Positions 34,500 to 43,492 of a stretch of 64,000 nt of DNA are shown piece after piece. The notes beneath the pieces are model-generated. The model was not told the DNA's origin. It made no database searches and was given only the letters and a program-made list of their open reading frames with translations. Source of the DNA: JASHUC01 sp035606175 (lineage in GTDB: Bacteria > Pseudomonadota > Gammaproteobacteria > Steroidobacterales > Steroidobacteraceae); contig DATNFW010000046.1 of the NCBI GenBank assembly GCA_035606175.1, forward strand, positions 1 through 64,000, given 5' to 3'. The translations under genes and the position numbers were made by a program. Each line of letters opens with the position of its first letter. The first letter of the stretch is position 1.

Positions 34500-35598
34500 G
34501 CTCGCGTGTGATGCCGGGCTCGTACGCCGAGTGTCCGGCGGTCGGGATGATGCGCAGGTCCGCCTCGGGCCACGCGCGGTGCAAGTCCCAGCAGCTTCGC
34601 ATGGGGCAGACGATGTCGTAGCGGCCCTGCACGATCACGCCCGGGATGCTCCGGATGTGTCCGACGTCGGCGATCAGCTGATCGTCGCGGCGGAAAAAAC
34701 CGCGGTTGACGAAATAGTGACACTCGATGCGCGCGAACGCCGCCGCGTAAGCACCGTCCTCGAACTTCGCGACGTACGCCGGGTTCAACTCGAGAAAGCT
34801 CGTCGCTCCTTCCCAGATCGACCAGGCGCGCGCCGCCTGATTGAGGACCCGCGGATCATCGCTCGTCAGCCGCCGGTAGTACGCGGCGACGAGGTCCGAG
34901 CGCTCCTCCTCCGGAATCGGCTGGATGTAGTTCTCCCACAGGTCCGGATAGAGCGCGGCCGCACCACCCGGGTCCTGATAGAACCAATCGAGCTCCCAGC
35001 GGCGCAGCAGAAAGATGCCGCGCAGGACGAGCTCGGTCACGCGCGTGGGATGCGCCTCGGCATACGCGAGCCCGAGTGTCGAGCCCCAGGAGCCGCCGAA
35101 CACCTGCCAGCGCTCGAGCCCGAGATGCTCGCGCAGGCGCTCCATGTCATCGACCAGATGCCACGTCGTGTTCTCGGTGAGGCTCGCGTGCGGGCGGCTC
35201 TTGCCGCAGCCACGCTGGTCGAACATGACGATCCGATAGCGCTTCGGATCGAAGAACCGCCGCATCTTCGGGTCGGTCGCCCCGCCCGGCCCCCCGTGCA
35301 CGAACACCACGGGCTTTCCCCGACGGTTGCCGCTTTCCTCGAAATAGAGCTCATGGCCGCCCGTCACGCGCAGCCAGCCACTCGAGTACGGTTCTATGGG
35401 CGGATACAAGCGCTCGCGAGGTCCAGGCTGCTTCGGGGTCGCTGGGGCGGAGGGCTTTTGGGCCGAGGGCTTTCGGGCGGAAGGCTTACGGGGAGCCGAC
35501 TTGCGGGGAGCGGGCGTACGGTGGGCGGACTTTCGGGCAGCGGACGCTCGGGCCGGTCGGCTCGCGCGGCGCACTGCGGCCTTCCCTTTGGCTGCCAT
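34465..35598 (-). CDS. pip: Proline iminopeptidase with histone-H1-like N-terminal tail
   Basis: 377 residues from ATG 35598 (a GTG at 35634 would add 12). Alpha/beta hydrolase of family S33: oxyanion HGGPGG, nucleophile elbow GGSWGS, then RYDIVCP (Asp) and AGHSAYEP (His). Releases N-terminal proline. The first approximately 60 residues precede the normal start (RERLYPPIEPYSSGWL) and are a Lys/Arg/Ala/Pro/Ser tail with KPSAxKPSA repeats, resembling the DNA-binding tails of bacterial H1-like proteins. On the opposite strand to its neighbours. Confidence 0.88.
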   Translation of the reverse strand: MAAKGKAAVRRASRPARASAARKSAHRTPAPRKSAPRKPSARKPSAQKPSAPATPKQPGPRERLYPPIEPYSSGWLRVTGGHELYFEESGNRRGKPVVFVHGGPGGATDPKMRRFFDPKRYRIVMFDQRGCGKSRPHASLTENTTWHLVDDMERLREHLGLERWQVFGGSWGSTLGLAYAEAHPTRVTELVLRGIFLLRRWELDWFYQDPGGAAALYPDLWENYIQPIPEEERSDLVAAYYRRLTSDDPRVLNQAARAWSIWEGATSFLELNPAYVAKFEDGAYAAAFARIECHYFVNRGFFRRDDQLIADVGHIRSIPGVIVQGRYDIVCPMRSCWDLHRAWPEADLRIIPTAGHSAYEPGITRELIAATDRFARS

Positions 35599-35684
35599 AT
35601 AATGGAACGGGTCCGCCTCGACTGGATGCTCCACTATACCGCAGTTACCATGCTGAATATTCCCGCGGACCCGCCTGGCATAGC

Positions 35685-36656
35685 TTGAAGCTCAGCCCCG
35701 ATTCTCTCTCACGCCATCTCGAGCGGCAGCTGCTGCCCGTCTACCTCGTCTCCGGCGATGAGCCGCTGCTCGCGATAGAAGCGGCGGATGCGATCCGGGC
35801 GCGGGCGCGGGCGCTCGGGTACACCGAGCGCGAGGTTCACGTGCTCGACCGCGGGACGGATTGGGACGCGGTACGCGCGGCCGCGGGAACGCTCTCGCTC
35901 TTCGGCTCGCGCCGCATCATCGAGCTGCGCCTTCCGACCGGTAAGCCCGGCGTGACAGGCGGGCGCGTACTCGCGAGCCTCGCGGCAGACGCGGACGCCG
36001 ACACGCTGATCCTCGTCGTGAGCGGCCGGCTCGACCGCGAATCGCAGCACGCCGAGTGGGTCCGCGCGATCGAGGCGCGCGGCGGCTGGGTGCAGGTCTG
36101 GCCGATCCCAGCCGATCGGATGGTGCCCTGGCTCGAGACTCGCTGCCGCGAGCTCGGACTCGCTGCGGATCCGGGCGCGCTCGAGGTGCTGGCCGCGCGG
36201 ACGGAAGGCAACTTGCTCGCTGCGCGCCAGGAGCTCGAGAAGCTCAAGCTGCTCGCCTGCGACCGCGTGACCGCCGAGCGGGTTCTCGCTGCCTCCGGAG
36301 ACAGTGCCCGCTTCAGCGTCGGTGAGCTCTCGGACGCGCTCTCGGCCGCGGATGCGGAGCGCTCGCTACGCGTGCTCGACGGGCTGAAGGCGGAGGGCGC
36401 GGAGCTGCCGCTCGTTCTTTGGGCCGTTGCGCGCGCGCTGCGCGCGAGGTGGTCGCGTGAGCTCGATTCGGGCCTTGCTCCTGCCCGAGCGCTCGGTGTC
36501 CGAGCGGCGTATCGAGGACTCATCGCGCGTGCCGTGCGCGCGGATGCTATGGCGAAGGGGCGACTCTCGGGCGATGCGTGGGATGAGATCGCGCTCATCG
36601 CCTGCGAGGTCGCGGGACGCCGGGTATTGCCGCTTCCGGCGGCGCAGGCGATGTAA
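35685..36656 (+). CDS. holA: DNA polymerase III subunit delta
   Basis: 323 residues from TTG 35685. The N-terminus MKLSPDSLSRHLERQLLPVY followed by LVSGDEPLLAIEAADAIRAR matches the usual HolA start almost word for word, so TTG is preferred although its ribosome binding site is weak. The delta wrench opens the beta clamp for loading. Conserved AARTEGNLLAARQELEKL and SARFSVGELSDAL segments are present. Confidence 0.92.
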   Translation: MKLSPDSLSRHLERQLLPVYLVSGDEPLLAIEAADAIRARARALGYTEREVHVLDRGTDWDAVRAAAGTLSLFGSRRIIELRLPTGKPGVTGGRVLASLAADADADTLILVVSGRLDRESQHAEWVRAIEARGGWVQVWPIPADRMVPWLETRCRELGLAADPGALEVLAARTEGNLLAARQELEKLKLLACDRVTAERVLAASGDSARFSVGELSDALSAADAERSLRVLDGLKAEGAELPLVLWAVARALRARWSRELDSGLAPARALGVRAAYRGLIARAVRADAMAKGRLSGDAWDEIALIACEVAGRRVLPLPAAQAM

Positions 36657-36665
36657 GAGCCTCGC

Positions 36666-37310
36666 ATGCAACCGATCGGCCTCTTCGGCGGCGCCTTCGA
36701 TCCGATTCACTACGGGCATTTGCGTACGGCTTTCGAGCTGTGGCAGGCGCTCGGGCTCGCGGAGGTGCGCTTCCTGCCTACCGGCAATCCGCCGCACCGG
36801 GCTGAGTTGAGCGCGAGCGCAGAGACCCGGCTCGCAATGGTCCGCGCAGCCGTCTCCGACCAGCCGCACTTCGTCGTCGATGATCGCGAAGTACGCCGCT
36901 CCGGAGTCTCCTATTCGATCGACACCCTGACGGAGCTGCGCGCCGAATATGCCGATCGATCGCTGTGTCTGCTTCTCGGGATGGACGCTTTCCTCGGCCT
37001 GCCGAACTGGCATCGGTGGCGGGAGCTGTTCGATCTCGCGCACGTCGTCGTGGCCCACCGGCCCGGGTGGAAGGCACCGACGCGCGGCCCGCTCGGTGAG
37101 GTCATGGTCGACCGGGGCACGGGCAGCATCCGCGAGCTGCACGAGCAGCGCGCGGGGCGCATCTATGTGCATGCCGGCACGCAGCTCGAGATCTCCTCCA
37201 CGGAGCTGCGCCAGCTCCTCGAGGCGGGGCGCGACCCGCTCTATCTGGTGCCCGATGCGGTTCGCCGCATCATCTACGAGACCGGTTGCTATGCCCGCGA
37301 TCGCCGCTGA
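36666..37310 (+). CDS. nadD: Nicotinate-nucleotide adenylyltransferase
   Basis: 214 residues. Nucleotidyl transferase motifs GGAFDPIHYGHLR (about 6-18) and ISSTELRQLL near the end. Makes NaAD in NAD synthesis. Nine bases after holA, directly abutting rsfS, the standard order. Confidence 0.95.
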   Translation: MQPIGLFGGAFDPIHYGHLRTAFELWQALGLAEVRFLPTGNPPHRAELSASAETRLAMVRAAVSDQPHFVVDDREVRRSGVSYSIDTLTELRAEYADRSLCLLLGMDAFLGLPNWHRWRELFDLAHVVVAHRPGWKAPTRGPLGEVMVDRGTGSIRELHEQRAGRIYVHAGTQLEISSTELRQLLEAGRDPLYLVPDAVRRIIYETGCYARDRR

Positions 37311-37799
37311 ATGGTGCGGCGCCCGATGACGCCCGCACGGAGCGGAAAGCCGCGGCGCCCCCGCAGCTCGGAGCACGCATCGCCGAACGCCGCGAGCGCA
37401 GAGCCCAAGCGCCATTCGCCTGCGCAAGAGATCGTCTCAGCCGCTCTCGACGATATGAAGGCGGTGAACGTGACGGTGCTCGACGTCCGCGGGCTCACGG
37501 ACATCGCGGATACGATGATCGTCGCATCCGGCACTTCCGATCGGCATGTGCGCTCGATCGCAGATCGGGTCGTGGAGCGCGTGAAGGCCGCCGGTATCCG
37601 TCCGCTCGGTGTCGAGGGCGAGCGCGAAGGTGAATGGGTGCTCGTCGATCTCAATGAGGTGATCCTGCACGTCATGCTGCCGCGCGTGCGCGAGCTGTAC
37701 GGGCTCGAGCACCTCTGGGAAGGCCCCGAATCGTATTCGCCCGCCTCGCGAGCGGTCCCAGCCCGCGAGGGCCGGCGGCGCCACCGATCGACGGAATGA
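37311..37799 (+). CDS. rsfS: Ribosomal silencing factor RsfS
   Basis: 162 residues. The RsfS core runs from about residue 38 (AQEIVSAALDDMKAVNVTVLDV) to LYGLEHLWEG; IADTMIVASGTSDRHVRSIAD is its hallmark. Binds L14 and blocks subunit joining in starvation. The first approximately 35 residues are a basic extension starting at the ATG right after the nadD stop. Basic Arg-rich C-terminus. Confidence 0.94.
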   Translation: MVRRPMTPARSGKPRRPRSSEHASPNAASAEPKRHSPAQEIVSAALDDMKAVNVTVLDVRGLTDIADTMIVASGTSDRHVRSIADRVVERVKAAGIRPLGVEGEREGEWVLVDLNEVILHVMLPRVRELYGLEHLWEGPESYSPASRAVPAREGRRRHRSTE

Positions 37800-37890
37800 A
37801 ACGCGATCGGCAGAGGAGGTGCCCGCGGCTGCCGCAGGGCGATGCGGCGCCTGACTGCGAAGCATCGCTTCCTCGCGGCGGAGCGGCAGC

Positions 37891-38361
37891 ATGCGGTGGC
37901 GGTTGATTGCGGTGGGCACTCGCATGCCCCGCTGGGTCGATGAGGCGTTCGAGGATTACGCACGCCGGCTCGGCTCGCAGCATGCGCTCGCGCTCGATGA
38001 GCTGCCGCCGGCGCGGCGGACCGGTGCGAGGGGAGCCGCCGCCGCGGTGCGCAGCGAAGGGGAGCGGCTGCTCGCGAAGCTGCGCCCGAGCGAATACGTC
38101 GCCGCGCTCGATGAGCGCGGGCGGGAGTTCTCGACGCGCGAGCTCGCCGACTGGGTCGCCGCGCGACGGCGCGAGGGGCGCGATGTCGCCTTCCTGATCG
38201 GCGGGCCCGACGGCCTCGCCGAGGCGGTGCGCGAGCGGGGCGACCTCACGTGGTCGCTCTCACAACTGACTCTGCCGCACGCGCTCGCGCGCGTCGTGCT
38301 CGTCGAGCAGCTCTACCGCGCGCACACTTTGCTTGCCGGCCACCCGTATCATCGCGAATGA
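37891..38361 (+). CDS. rlmH: 23S rRNA (pseudouridine1915-N3) methyltransferase RlmH
   Basis: 156 residues, family length. SPOUT knot FLIGGPDGL and conserved end LYRAHTLLAGHPYHRE. Modifies helix 69 of 23S rRNA. The 91 bases before it hold a purine-rich AGAGGAGG (about 37813-37820) with no matching start codon. ATGA overlap with maf. Confidence 0.95.
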   Translation: MRWRLIAVGTRMPRWVDEAFEDYARRLGSQHALALDELPPARRTGARGAAAAVRSEGERLLAKLRPSEYVAALDERGREFSTRELADWVAARRREGRDVAFLIGGPDGLAEAVRERGDLTWSLSQLTLPHALARVVLVEQLYRAHTLLAGHPYHRE

Positions 38362-38984
38362 TGAGCCCCGCAACGCTTACACCACCGCTCGTCTGCCTCG
38401 CCTCGGCATCGCCCAGGCGCCGCGAGCTATTGGAGCAGATCAAGGTGGCCCACGAGATCGAGGCCGCGGACGTGGACGAAGCGCGCCTGCCCGGTGAGGC
38501 ACCGCGAGCGTACGTGCTGCGCCTCGCCCGCGAGAAGGCGCTGAGCGTTCAGTCGCGCCGGCCACCGGGGCAGCCCGTGCTCGCGGCCGATACTGCGGTC
38601 GTGCTCGAGGAGTCGGTTTTCGGAAAGCCGCGCGATCGGCAGGACGCCTTCGAGATGCTGACCGCGCTCGGTGGCCGCAATCATCAAGTGCTCACAGCCG
38701 TCGCGCTCGCCGCGCGCAGCACCGTGGCGACCGCACTTTCCGTGAGCACCGTGCGATTGAGAGTGCTCACGCAGGCCGAGCGCAGCGCCTACTGGCAATC
38801 GGGCGAGCCGTGCGACAAGGCGGGCGCCTACGCGATCCAGGGGCTCGGGGCCGTGTTCGTCGAATGCTTGAGCGGCAGTTACTCCGGCGTGATGGGTCTT
38901 CCGCTCTTCGAGACGGCGCAGCTGCTCGAGGCGGCCGGCGTTCCGTGCGGGGCGCGGGTGCAGTTCGCGGCGGGCAGGGCGTGA
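38358..38984 (+). CDS. maf: Maf-family nucleotide pyrophosphatase
   Basis: 208 residues from ATG 38358, overlapping rlmH by four bases. LASASPRRRELLEQI substrate motif, AADTAVVLEESVFGKP and the KAGAYAIQGLGAVFVE segment with GSYSGVMGLPLFET. Hydrolyses dTTP/UTP or modified nucleotides. Followed by rng in the common maf-rng order, GTGA overlap. Confidence 0.93.
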   Translation: MMSPATLTPPLVCLASASPRRRELLEQIKVAHEIEAADVDEARLPGEAPRAYVLRLAREKALSVQSRRPPGQPVLAADTAVVLEESVFGKPRDRQDAFEMLTALGGRNHQVLTAVALAARSTVATALSVSTVRLRVLTQAERSAYWQSGEPCDKAGAYAIQGLGAVFVECLSGSYSGVMGLPLFETAQLLEAAGVPCGARVQFAAGRA

Positions 38985-40513
38985 ACGAAGCGGCGCAGGA
39001 CAACGCACGTTCCGGCGCAGCCATCGCCGGGGTCGCGGGCGGTGCCGGCGCGGAGATCTTCGTGAACGTCGGTCCTCGCGAGACGCGCGCGGCGCTCGTC
39101 GAAAGCGGTGCGCTGCAGGAGCTGCACATCGAGCGTGCGAGCCGGCGCGGCATCGTCGGAAACCTGTACAAGGGCCGAGTGTCGCGCGTGCTGCCGGGCA
39201 TGCAGGCAGCGTTCGTCGACGTGGGGCTCGAGCGCACGGCCTTCCTGCACGTCGCGGATATCGCACTCGCGCGGCCCGAAGACACGATCGTGAGCCTGCC
39301 CGCGGTCGATGACATCCGCCGCCTCGTGAGCGAAGGCGACGACATTCTCGTGCAGGTCGTGAAGGACCCGATCGGCACCAAGGGCGCGCGGCTCACGACC
39401 TTCATCGCTCTGCCGTCGCGCCATCTGGTCTATCTGCCGCGAGGCGAGGGCATCGGAGTCTCCGCGCGGATCGAGGAGGAAAGTGAGCGCGTGCGGCTCA
39501 AATCCGCCGTCGCCGCGCTCATCGAGCCGGCCGGGCCCGGTGGATACATCGTGCGCACAGCCGCACAGGAGGCGACCGCGGAGAGTCTGCGCGAGGACAT
39601 GCGCTACCTCGCGAAGCTCTGGCAGCACGTGCGGGCTCGCGCCGCCGAGACGCCCGCGGGAGCGATCGTCCACGAAGACTTGCCGCTTGCACTGCGCATT
39701 CTGCGCGACGAGCTCGCGCGCGGCGTCGGGCGGGTGCTGGTCGATTGCGCGAGCGAGCACGCACGCATGGCCGAATTTGCGGCGGCGTTCCTCGGCAGCG
39801 ATGCGGCGCGCGTGGAGCTGTACGCGGGTCCGCGGCCGATCTTCGATCTGCATGGCATCGAGGAGGAGGCCGCACGCGCGCTCGATCGCAAGGTTCCGTT
39901 GAAATCGGGCGGCCATCTCGTCATCGAGCAAACCGAGGCGATGACGACGATCGATGTGAATACGGGCGCGTACGTCGGCCATCGCAATCTCGAGGAGACG
40001 ATCTTCCGTACGAATCTCGAGGCAGCCGTCGCGATCGCGCGGCAGCTGCGGCTGCGCAATCTCGGGGGCATCATCATCATCGACTTCATCGACATGTCCG
40101 ATGAGTCGCATCGCCGCCAGGTCCTCGCAGCGCTCGAACGGGCGCTCGCGGCGGACCGCGCGCAGACGCGCATCGTGAGCCTCTCCCCGCTCGGCCTCGT
40201 CGAGATGACGCGCAAGCGCACGCGCGAGAGTCTGCAGCACCTGCTCTGTGCACCGTGCCCGAGCTGCGAGGGGAGAGGGTTCGTGAAGACCCCCGAGACG
40301 GTCTGCCAGGACATCTTCCGCGATATCGTGCGGCAGAGCCGCCAGTTCTCGAGCCGTGAGCTGCTGATCCTCGCGCATCAGGACGTGATCGATCTGCTTC
40401 TCTCCGAGGAGTCCGCGACGCTCGCGGAGCTCACCGGCCAGATCGGCCGGCCGATTCGGCTGCAGGTCGAGGCGCTCTACGGCGCCGATCAATACGACGT
40501 GGTGCTCGTTTGA
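38981..40513 (+). CDS. rng: Ribonuclease G
   Basis: 510 residues from GTG 38981. S1-like domain (about 40-130, NLYKGRVSRVLPGMQAAFVDVG), catalytic domain with magnesium aspartates in TTIDVNTGAYVG and IIIIDFIDM, and zinc-link cysteines CAPCPSC. Processes 16S rRNA 5' ends and degrades mRNA. Lacks the long C-terminal scaffold of RNase E, so RNase G is preferred. About 20 extra N-terminal residues. Confidence 0.94.
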   Translation: MNEAAQDNARSGAAIAGVAGGAGAEIFVNVGPRETRAALVESGALQELHIERASRRGIVGNLYKGRVSRVLPGMQAAFVDVGLERTAFLHVADIALARPEDTIVSLPAVDDIRRLVSEGDDILVQVVKDPIGTKGARLTTFIALPSRHLVYLPRGEGIGVSARIEEESERVRLKSAVAALIEPAGPGGYIVRTAAQEATAESLREDMRYLAKLWQHVRARAAETPAGAIVHEDLPLALRILRDELARGVGRVLVDCASEHARMAEFAAAFLGSDAARVELYAGPRPIFDLHGIEEEAARALDRKVPLKSGGHLVIEQTEAMTTIDVNTGAYVGHRNLEETIFRTNLEAAVAIARQLRLRNLGGIIIIDFIDMSDESHRRQVLAALERALAADRAQTRIVSLSPLGLVEMTRKRTRESLQHLLCAPCPSCEGRGFVKTPETVCQDIFRDIVRQSRQFSSRELLILAHQDVIDLLLSEESATLAELTGQIGRPIRLQVEALYGADQYDVVLV

Positions 40514-40526
40514 ACGAGGCGCTTGC

Positions 40527-41333
40527 GTGAAGGTTGCAGCGCTTCAGATGACGTCGGGCCCGGATGTGGAAGCGAACCTCGCCACAGCGCAGGACTTGCT
40601 CGCGGATGCGGCCGCGGCCGGCGCGCGGCTCGCGGCGCTGCCGGAGAACTTCGCGTTCATGGGGCTCGAGGATGCCGACAAGCGCAAGGTGGCCGAGGAG
40701 GAGGGGGAGGGCCCGATTCAGGCCGCGCTCACAGAGTCGGCCCGCCGCCTCGGGCTGTGGATCGTCGCCGGAACAATCCCGCTGCGCCTCCCCGGAGAGG
40801 GGCGCGTCGCCGCTGCCTCTCTCCTCATCGATGCGGAGGGCCGCCGGGTCGCACGCTACGACAAGATCCACCTGTTCGATGTCGACCTCCCGGGACGGAA
40901 AGAGTCCTATCGTGAATCAGCGAACATCGCGCCGGGAAAAATCGCGATCCTCGCCGAAACACCTGCTGGACGGCTCGGGCTGTCGGTGTGCTACGACGTG
41001 CGCTTTCCAGAGCTCTACCGTGCCCTGAGCCGGGCCGGGGCGCAGCTCCTCAGCGTCCCGTGCGCCTTCACCGCCCCGACCGGGCGAGCGCACTGGGAGA
41101 CGCTGCTGCGCGCCCGGGCGATCGAGAACCTCTGCTACGTCATCGCTCCCGCCCAGTCAGGTATCCATCCGAACGGTCGCGAGACTTACGGCGATACGCT
41201 GATCGTCGATTACTGGGGTCGAGTCCTGCACCGCCTCCCGCGGGGCCGCGGAATCGTGCTCTGCGACCTCGACCTCGAGCGGCAGGCTGCGGCGCGCGCG
41301 GACTTCCCCGCCCTGACGCACCGGGTGATGTAA
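40527..41333 (+). CDS. Carbon-nitrogen hydrolase, Nit1/YbeM-type amidase
   Basis: 268 residues, GTG start. Nitrilase triad E40 (AALPENFAF), K113 (YDKIHLFDVDL) and C155 (LSVCYDVRFPELYR). The sequence pattern fits deaminated-glutathione amidase (Nit1), a metabolite repair enzyme, more than a plant-type nitrilase. Between rng and tldD, as in many gammaproteobacteria. Confidence 0.9.
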   Translation: MKVAALQMTSGPDVEANLATAQDLLADAAAAGARLAALPENFAFMGLEDADKRKVAEEEGEGPIQAALTESARRLGLWIVAGTIPLRLPGEGRVAAASLLIDAEGRRVARYDKIHLFDVDLPGRKESYRESANIAPGKIAILAETPAGRLGLSVCYDVRFPELYRALSRAGAQLLSVPCAFTAPTGRAHWETLLRARAIENLCYVIAPAQSGIHPNGRETYGDTLIVDYWGRVLHRLPRGRGIVLCDLDLERQAAARADFPALTHRVM

Positions 41334-41380
41334 TCTGACCGCTGGCCCCGAAGGGGGCCGACCCCGAGGAGACAGTCGAG

Positions 41381-42835
41381 ATGGAAAAAGCGGGAAGCCC
41401 CGATCCGCTCGCGATGGCGCGCGAGCTCATTCTGCGCCCGAGTGGGCTAGACGACACGCGGCTCGACCGAGTAGTGGGTCAGGTGCTCACGCACTCCGTC
41501 GATGCGGCGGACCTGTACTTTCAGCTCGCGCACGAGGAGTCGTGGGCTCTCGAGGACGGGATCGTCAAGGAGGGGACCGCCGCCATCGAGCAGGGCGTCG
41601 GCGTGCGGGCGCTCGCCGGCGAGAAGACCGGTTTCGCCTACTCCGATGAGATCATCCTGCCGGCGCTCGAGGAGGCTTCACGTGCCGCGCGCGCCATCGC
41701 AAGTCGCGGCCAGGACCGCCAGGTGCAGGCGTGGCGCCCCCGCGCGGGCCACCAGCTCTATCTGCCGATCGACCCGGTCGCATCGCTCAGCGATGCGGAG
41801 AAGGTGTCCTGGCTCGAGCGCGTCGATCGCGAAACGCGTGCGCTCGACCCGCGTGTGGTGCAGGTGATGGCGAGCCTCACCGCGGTGCAGGAGATCGTGC
41901 TGATCGCCAACAGCGACGGGGAGCTCGCCGCGGATGTGCGGCCGCTCGTTCGATTCAATGTGTCCGTCATCGTCGAGCAGAACGGCCGGCGTGAGCAGGG
42001 TTATGCGGGCGGCGGCGGTCGCTTCGCGCTCGATGAGCTCGTCGCTCAGGACCGTCCGCTCGCGCTCGGGCGTGAGGCGGTCCGGCAGGCGCTCGTCAAC
42101 CTCGAGGCGATCCCAGCACCGGCGGGCCTCATGACCGTCGTGCTCGGTCCGGGCTGGCCCGGAGTGCTGCTGCACGAGGCGATCGGGCACGGGCTCGAGG
42201 GCGATTTCAATCGCAAGGGCACCTCTGCCTTCTCCAATCGCATCGGGGAGCGCGTCGCAACGCCCGCATGCACCGTCGTCGATGATGGAACGCTCGCGCG
42301 CCGCCGCGGCTCGCTCAACGTCGATGACGAAGGAACGCCGACGGAGTGCACGACGCTCATCGAGAACGGAGTGCTGCGCGGATATATGCAGGACAAGCTC
42401 AACGCGCGGCTCGTGGGCGCGCGCTCGACCGGCAACGGCCGGCGAGAATCCTTCGCCCACGTGACACTGCCCCGGATGACGAACACCTACATGCGCCCTG
42501 GTCCGCACGCGCCCGAGGAGATCATCCGCTCGGTCGAGCGGGGCATCTATGCGGTGAATTTCGGCGGCGGACAAGTGGACATCACTTCCGGGAAATTCGT
42601 CTTCTCCGCGAGCGAGGCCTATGCGATCGAGAATGGCCGCCTCGGAGCCCCGCTCAAAGGGGCGACGCTCATCGGCAACGGACCCGACGTGCTGACGCGC
42701 GTGAGCATGGTCGGCAACGACTTGAAGCTCGACGAGGGTGTGGGCACCTGCGGCAAGGAAGGGCAGAACGTACCGGTCGGCGTCGGCCAGCCGACGCTGC
42801 GCATCGACGGGCTGACCGTGGGAGGCACGGGATAG
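41381..42835 (+). CDS. tldD: Metalloprotease TldD
   Basis: 484 residues. HEAIGHGLEGD supplies the HExxxH zinc site; GGGQVDITSGKFVFSASEAY and GVGTCGKEGQNVPVGVGQP are conserved. Forms the TldD-TldE heterodimer with the product of pmbA (46898), trimming peptides such as microcin precursors and unfolded polypeptides. The two subunits are encoded 4 kb apart here with unrelated genes between. Confidence 0.95.
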   Translation: MEKAGSPDPLAMARELILRPSGLDDTRLDRVVGQVLTHSVDAADLYFQLAHEESWALEDGIVKEGTAAIEQGVGVRALAGEKTGFAYSDEIILPALEEASRAARAIASRGQDRQVQAWRPRAGHQLYLPIDPVASLSDAEKVSWLERVDRETRALDPRVVQVMASLTAVQEIVLIANSDGELAADVRPLVRFNVSVIVEQNGRREQGYAGGGGRFALDELVAQDRPLALGREAVRQALVNLEAIPAPAGLMTVVLGPGWPGVLLHEAIGHGLEGDFNRKGTSAFSNRIGERVATPACTVVDDGTLARRRGSLNVDDEGTPTECTTLIENGVLRGYMQDKLNARLVGARSTGNGRRESFAHVTLPRMTNTYMRPGPHAPEEIIRSVERGIYAVNFGGGQVDITSGKFVFSASEAYAIENGRLGAPLKGATLIGNGPDVLTRVSMVGNDLKLDEGVGTCGKEGQNVPVGVGQPTLRIDGLTVGGTG

Positions 42836-43001
42836 GCGATACATAATCCGCGCCCCTGTCGGCGCCAGGCCACAGCTCACCCTTACTGCGCAGCCCCAGA
42901 CGCGAAGCTGTGAAGCTGGGCACGCCGGGTCCCGCGGGAGGTCCGTAGCTTGCTCGTACGGCATCGTCATGCCGTCCTATTTCGTAGACGAGGAGCGACG
43001 A

Positions 43002-43190
43002 ATGCAGGCCAACCATGCGCTCGATGAGCCGAGACTGCAGCTGCCCGCGGATCTCTTGTCGGAGCTCAAGCGTCGCGGCGCCACGCCGCGGACCGACATG
43101 CACGTCGAGGGATGGAAGCCCTCCTTCCTGGGGCGCCTCGTCGAGCTCTTCACCGGCCGGCGCGGAACGCAGCCGCAAGCGCGGCGGTAG
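43002..43190 (+). CDS. Small hypothetical basic protein
   Basis: 62 residues from ATG 43002, chosen because AGGAG lies six bases upstream; an in-frame ATG at 42969 lacks such a site. Sequence LDEPRLQLPADLLSELKRRG and VEGWKPSFLGRLVELFTGRRG suggests two short helices, the second amphipathic and basic. No family recognised. The preceding 133 bases hold a small hairpin ACGGCAT/ATGCCGT (42958-42964 with 42969-42975). Confidence 0.6.
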   Translation: MQANHALDEPRLQLPADLLSELKRRGATPRTDMHVEGWKPSFLGRLVELFTGRRGTQPQARR

Positions 43191-43219
43191 CGACCCGCAA
43201 TCCAGGCTAAGCTTCACTC

Positions 43220-43480
43220 ATGCGATCTTCCGAGCTGCATCTGTCGAGACCCCTGTACGAGGTCCTGCCCTGGCTCTATGTGGGCGCGGGTGGCGCGGCG
43301 CTCGCCGCGAGCTATTTCGCGGCCTCGCCGCTTGCGAGCGCATCGCTCGGGCTGCCCGGGCTTGCGGCGCTGCTCGGGGGCGTCGTCGTGTGGCTGCGGC
43401 GCCGCGGCTATCGCCGCATGCGTGCGAGCTACGCCCGCCCGGACGCGCTCGCCGAAGTGGAGCGCGAGTCGCAGGGCTGA
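43220..43480 (+). CDS. Small membrane protein, function unknown
   Basis: 86 residues with two predicted membrane segments, about residues 15-35 (EVLPWLYVGAGGAALAASYF) and 41-58, then a basic Arg-rich tail (RRRGYRRMRASYARP). Layout resembles tiny inner-membrane partners of larger machines. 29 bases after the previous small gene and 12 bases from the converging ATPase/FHA gene. Not recognised. Confidence 0.6.
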   Translation: MRSSELHLSRPLYEVLPWLYVGAGGAALAASYFAASPLASASLGLPGLAALLGGVVVWLRRRGYRRMRASYARPDALAEVERESQG

Positions 43481-43492
43481 GACGGCGGAAAC

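Noticed and set aside
37800..37890. Short gene after the AGAGGAGG sequence upstream of rlmH
   Set aside because: The only ATG downstream opens a 33-codon frame that runs antiphase into rlmH and has no conserved feature; spacing from the purine-rich site is too long.
42835..43001. Longer version of the small basic protein starting at ATG 42969
   Set aside because: That ATG lies in the right arm of a hairpin and has no ribosome binding site, while ATG 43002 has AGGAG at ideal spacing.
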